This document shows positions 61,136-64,000 of a stretch of DNA of 64,000 nt, one piece after another; within the stretch, counting starts at the first letter, position 1, and every line of letters starts with the position of its first letter. The translations under genes were made by a program, and so were the position numbers. The notes under the pieces are model-generated. The model saw only the letters and a list, made by a program, of their open reading frames with translations, was not told the origin of the DNA and searched no databases. This DNA is from JAMHWD01 sp035911135 (GTDB lineage: Bacteria; Pseudomonadota; Alphaproteobacteria; Micavibrionales; Micavibrionaceae): NCBI GenBank assembly GCA_035911135.1, contig JAMHWD010000027.1:1-64000 (forward strand). The letters run 5' to 3'.

Positions 61136-61315
61136 ATGGCCGTTCCAAAGCGAAAAACATCCCCTTCCAAGCGCAATATGCGCCGGGCGCACGATGCCCT
61201 GAAGGTTGAAAACTGGGTTGAAGACGCCCATTCCGGTGAGCCGAAGCGCCGTCACCACATCGACCTGAAAACAGGTATGTATAAAGGCAAGCAGGTTATC
61301 GAAGGCCGTAACTAG
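61136..61315 (+). CDS. rpmF: 50S ribosomal protein L32
   Basis: This is a 59-residue protein, read directly from the bases. The start MAVPKRKTSPSKRNMRRAHD is diagnostic, and the HHIDLKTGMYKGKQV end is typical of alphaproteobacteria. There are no zinc cysteines. The context DUF177-rpmF-plsX-fabH is conserved. AAGGA lies 10 bases upstream. Confidence 0.96.
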   Translation: MAVPKRKTSPSKRNMRRAHDALKVENWVEDAHSGEPKRRHHIDLKTGMYKGKQVIEGRN

Positions 61316-61435
61316 TTTTTGGCTTGTCCTGTACGCGTTTTTCTATACACTCCATTACGCAAGGTGCCGGGTTGGTTCAATCCGGCTTCTTGGTTTTAGG
61401 GGTGTATTTTCAAAGGTTTCATTAAGGCGGATATC

Positions 61436-62482
61436 GTGCCTGAGCCAATCATCATAGCACTGGATGCCATGGGCGGTGACAACGGCCCACGGGCCGTAAT
61501 ACCGGGGGCGGCGCTGATCGCGGCCGAATATCCGCATGTGCGTTTCATGATCTTCGGCGATGAATCCATTCTTTCGCCCTTGGCCGCCAAGCAGCCTGCC
61601 TTGCAGGGGCGCTTTGAAATTGTCCATACGGATAAATTTATTGCCAATGATGAAAAACCTTCCGCTGCGCTGCGCGGCGGTAAGGGGTCGTCCATGCGTC
61701 TGGCCATTGAAGCCGTGGAAAACGGTAAAGCTGCGGCGATTGTATCATCGGGCAATACAGGAGCGCTGATGGCGCTGGCAAAATCTGTTTTGAAATCCTT
61801 GCCGGGAATTCACAGGCCTGCCATTGCCAGCATTTTCCCAACCTCCACGGGCAGCACAATCATGCTGGATCTTGGGGCGAATGTTCTGGTTGATGCCGAG
61901 ACACTGGCGCAGTTTGCGGTGATGGGCGCGGTATTTGCCAAGGCGCACAAGAACATCGCAAGACCGCGCATTGGTCTGCTGAATGTCGGCACTGAGGACA
62001 CCAAAGGGCCGGATCATGTTCGCGGCGCAGCGGCGATACTTTCCGCCGTGGAGTTGCCGGGCGAATATATCGGCTTTGTTGAAGGCAATGATATCACCAT
62101 GGGTGATGTTGATGTTGTGGTCTCGGATGGTTATGCCGGTAACATCGCCTTAAAGACCGCCGAAGGCGTGGGTAAGCTGACCGGACATTTCTTCAAGGAG
62201 ACGATCAAATCGGATCCGTTGGCTATATTGGGCGGCTTACTGGCCTATTTCTCTATTAAAAAACTCAAGGCCCGCATGGATCCGCGCCTGTATAATGGCG
62301 GTGTTTTTCTGGGGCTGAATGGCATGTGCATCAAAAGCCATGGCGGCAGTGATGATTTTGCCTTTTCGCGCGCGATCCTGCTGGCGCTTCAGCTTTCAGA
62401 ACGCGGCTATATCAAGGCCGTTTCCAAGGACATCGAAAACCTTATGGGGCAGGATAAATTACTGACGGAGGCTGCGGTATGA
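61436..62482 (+). CDS. plsX: Phosphate acyltransferase PlsX
   Basis: PlsX makes acyl phosphate from acyl-ACP for phospholipid synthesis. Conserved blocks are IIIALDAMGGDNGPRAVIPG, SSGNTGALMALAKSVL, LDLGANVLVDAETLAQFAVM and VVSDGYAGNIALKTAEG. The start is GTG 61436 after AAGGCGGA; 348 residues. It overlaps fabH by four bases. Confidence 0.96.
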   Translation: MPEPIIIALDAMGGDNGPRAVIPGAALIAAEYPHVRFMIFGDESILSPLAAKQPALQGRFEIVHTDKFIANDEKPSAALRGGKGSSMRLAIEAVENGKAAAIVSSGNTGALMALAKSVLKSLPGIHRPAIASIFPTSTGSTIMLDLGANVLVDAETLAQFAVMGAVFAKAHKNIARPRIGLLNVGTEDTKGPDHVRGAAAILSAVELPGEYIGFVEGNDITMGDVDVVVSDGYAGNIALKTAEGVGKLTGHFFKETIKSDPLAILGGLLAYFSIKKLKARMDPRLYNGGVFLGLNGMCIKSHGGSDDFAFSRAILLALQLSERGYIKAVSKDIENLMGQDKLLTEAAV

Positions 62483-63462
62483 TCAAAGCCAATACCCGCG
62501 CCGTAATCCGCGCCACAGGATCATATCTGCCGGAAAAAATCCTGACCAATGCTGAACTGGCCAAGATGGTGGATACATCGGATGAATGGATCGTCCAGCG
62601 CAGCGGCATTCACCAGCGCCATATTGCTGCCGAAGGCCAGACCACGGCCGATATGGCAATTGAAGCCGGGTGGAAGGCAATCGAGAAATCCGGTCTTGAG
62701 CCGACAGATATTGATACGGTGATTGTCGCCACCACGACGGCGGATAGAAGTTTTCCAGCCGTTGCCACCAAGGTGCAGGCTGATTTGGGTCTGCCGCGCG
62801 GCATTGCTTTTGATGTGCAGGCGGTTTGCTCCGGCTTTGTGTATGCGCTGGCTGTGGCTAATTCCTTTATTCTGACAGGACAATCAAAGCGTATTTTGCT
62901 GATCGGGGCGGAGAAAATGTCTGCGCTGCTGAACTGGGAAGACCGCACAACTTGTGTTCTTTTTGGCGATGGTGCCGGCGCTGTGATACTGGAGGCGCAA
63001 GCCGGGCAGGGCGATATCACCGACCGCGGAGTCTTCTCGACGCATCTTTACTCCAACGGCAACCAGCGTGATCTGCTTTATGTAGATGGCGGGATATCTT
63101 CGACCGGCACAACAGGCCATATCGTTATGCAGGGCAAGGAAGTTTTTAAATACGCCGTTTCCTATATGGCCGATGCCGTGAATGAGGCCTTGAAAGAAAA
63201 TAAGGTGACCGCGGATCAGATTGACTGGCTGGTGCCGCATCAGGCCAATATCCGTATTCTTGAGGCTACGGCCCAGAAGCTGGGTGTGTCGATGGAAAAG
63301 GTCATTGTCACGGTTGGCGATCACGGGAATACATCCGCCGCCTCAATCCCGCTGGCGCTTGATGCTGGCGTGCGTGACGGGCGCGTGAAACAGGGCGATT
63401 TATTGCTGCTGGAAGCCATGGGCGGCGGGCTGACCTGGGGCTCGGCGCTGGTACGTTTCTGA
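62479..63462 (+). CDS. fabH: 3-oxoacyl-ACP synthase III (FabH)
   Basis: FabH starts fatty-acid synthesis from acetyl-CoA and malonyl-ACP. The catalytic triad is visible: Cys117 in FDVQAVCSGFVYAL, His in LVPHQANIRI and Asn in VGDHGNTSAAS. 327 residues. Confidence 0.97.
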   Translation: MIKANTRAVIRATGSYLPEKILTNAELAKMVDTSDEWIVQRSGIHQRHIAAEGQTTADMAIEAGWKAIEKSGLEPTDIDTVIVATTTADRSFPAVATKVQADLGLPRGIAFDVQAVCSGFVYALAVANSFILTGQSKRILLIGAEKMSALLNWEDRTTCVLFGDGAGAVILEAQAGQGDITDRGVFSTHLYSNGNQRDLLYVDGGISSTGTTGHIVMQGKEVFKYAVSYMADAVNEALKENKVTADQIDWLVPHQANIRILEATAQKLGVSMEKVIVTVGDHGNTSAASIPLALDAGVRDGRVKQGDLLLLEAMGGGLTWGSALVRF

Positions 63463-63532
63463 TACTTAAGGAAATCTTTCTTACATATTGAAGATATTCA
63501 CATTTTTCCTGTCGATAACCTTGCGCGCTCCC

Positions 63533-63561
63533 TTGACCCAAGCCCGGTCAGCGTCTAAGGT
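63533..63561 (+). promoter_or_regulatory. Possible promoter of ihfA
   Basis: TTGACC (63533-63538) is a good -35 hexamer. After 17 bases, TAAGGT (63556-63561) is a weak -10. The gap from fabH to ihfA is 131 bases, so an own promoter is reasonable. Confidence 0.35.
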
Positions 63562-63593
63562 TTTTAACATTACAAGACATGGAGAGTCCTCGT

Positions 63594-63899
63594 ATGAATA
63601 ATCAAACGATCACGCGCGCCGATTTGTCGGAAGCTGTTTATGAGCAGGTGGGTCTGTCCCGCAATGATTCCTCGGATCTGGTCGAGGCGGTGCTGGATGA
63701 AATCGCCGATGCGCTGGTTGCCGGCAACACTGTGAAAATTTCTTCCTTTGGCAGTTTTTCAGTCAAAGCCAAATCCGAGCGCGTGGGCCGCAATCCGAAA
63801 ACAGGCGTAGAAGTGCCTATTTCGCCGCGCAAGGTTATCGTGTTCCGTGCCTCGCATGTCCTCAAAGACAGAATTAATACAGGCGCGAAGCAAGCCTAA
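63594..63899 (+). CDS. ihfA: Integration host factor subunit alpha
   Basis: IHF is a DNA-bending heterodimer. The start TITRADLSEAVYEQVGLSRN and the beta-arm with RVGRNPKTGVEVPISPRKVI are typical; the arm Pro lies in the RNPKTG segment. ATG 63594 has GGAG nine bases upstream and gives 101 residues. The plsX-fabH-ihfA order is standard in alphaproteobacteria. Confidence 0.94.
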   Translation: MNNQTITRADLSEAVYEQVGLSRNDSSDLVEAVLDEIADALVAGNTVKISSFGSFSVKAKSERVGRNPKTGVEVPISPRKVIVFRASHVLKDRINTGAKQA

Positions 63900-63942
63900 G
63901 AATAAAGACGCATAACAATAAAAATCAGGGAAAGCACAAGGA

Positions 63943-64000
63943 ATGGGCGCAGAAAATTTAAGCAAGAATAATGCAGATGTAACGCTTCAGGATGAAGTTA
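63943..64000 (+). CDS. Start of a further gene (MerR-family regulator by synteny)
   Basis: An open frame starts at ATG 63943 (MGAENLSKNNADVTLQDEV) after ACAAGGA and runs off the window. The 19 visible residues carry no identifiable motif. A MerR-type regulator usually follows ihfA in alphaproteobacteria, so this is a context-based guess. Confidence 0.45.
   Translation, partial: MGAENLSKNNADVTLQDEV

Overview
The window is a chromosomal segment of an alphaproteobacterium. The gene content and order support this: pcm-like/tolC/popZ/valS, DUF4164-zapA-6S RNA-5-FCL, ruvCAB-ybgC-tolQRAB, the split F0 operon with b and b' subunits, nadD-rsfS-rlmH-envC-ctpA-yibQ-rppH, glyA-nrdR-ribDE-ribBX-ribH-nusB, a K+-independent H+-pyrophosphatase, and rpmF-plsX-fabH-ihfA. 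The gene neighbourhoods look most like Rhodospirillales or Micavibrionales, but order-level placement is an inference and was not tested. Almost all of the window is dense core chromosome. Accessory DNA is visible only at the left edge.

Layout. 1-1078: the edge of an integrated element. A P4-type tyrosine integrase next to tRNA-Cys(GCA) is cut by the end of an IS3-family insertion sequence. 1.2-7.8 kb: a PIMT-like methyltransferase, TolC, PopZ and ValS, with two unknown minus-strand genes on either side of valS. 7.8-15 kb: ribosomal protein L31, the EF-P lysyltransferase EpmA, class I aldolase, a two-winged-helix regulator, GAPDH, a GHKL ATPase and transketolase; pgk is not in this carbon cluster. 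15-20 kb: DUF4164, ZapA, a well-supported 6S RNA followed by a tandem 19-bp repeat and a terminator, 5-FCL, a YmdB-type phosphoesterase, a TerC/CBS protein, and a two-gene response-regulator unit. 20-28 kb: YebC, RuvCAB, YbgC and TolQRAB, ending at a strong terminator with no pal, then a DMT transporter.

28-46 kb is almost entirely minus strand. Read 5' to 3' on that strand, it holds the DUF721 protein, EF-P, SuhB, an OmpA-domain protein, a DsbA-like protein and Smc. AtpI-B-E-b'-b, ProA, NadD, an unknown insert, RsfS, RlmH, an EnvC-like protein, CtpA, a YibQ-like protein and RppH follow. 46-64 kb is mostly plus strand: MutY, an LdtR-like MarR regulator, glutaryl-CoA dehydrogenase (minus), RpiB, GlyA, NrdR, the riboflavin operon, NusB, a lone FliL, HppA, BamE (minus), a CBP3-type chaperone, DUF177, L32, PlsX, FabH, IHF-alpha and the first codons of a further gene.

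Functional links within the window. EpmA (8.2 kb) and its substrate EF-P (45.2 kb) are both present. PopZ, ZapA, Smc, Tol proteins and the EnvC-like protein cover polarity, chromosome organisation and division. RlmH, RsfS, L31, L32 and EF-P serve ribosome function. The riboflavin operon carries a GTP-cyclohydrolase-II-like domain without its zinc cysteines (RibBX type), so ribA must lie elsewhere. I found no obvious new multi-gene defence or biosynthetic system. The best leads are the interrupted tRNA-Cys element, the 6S RNA/repeat/terminator block before 5-FCL, the regulator and ATPase genes inside the glycolytic cluster, and several unknown genes inserted into conserved operons.
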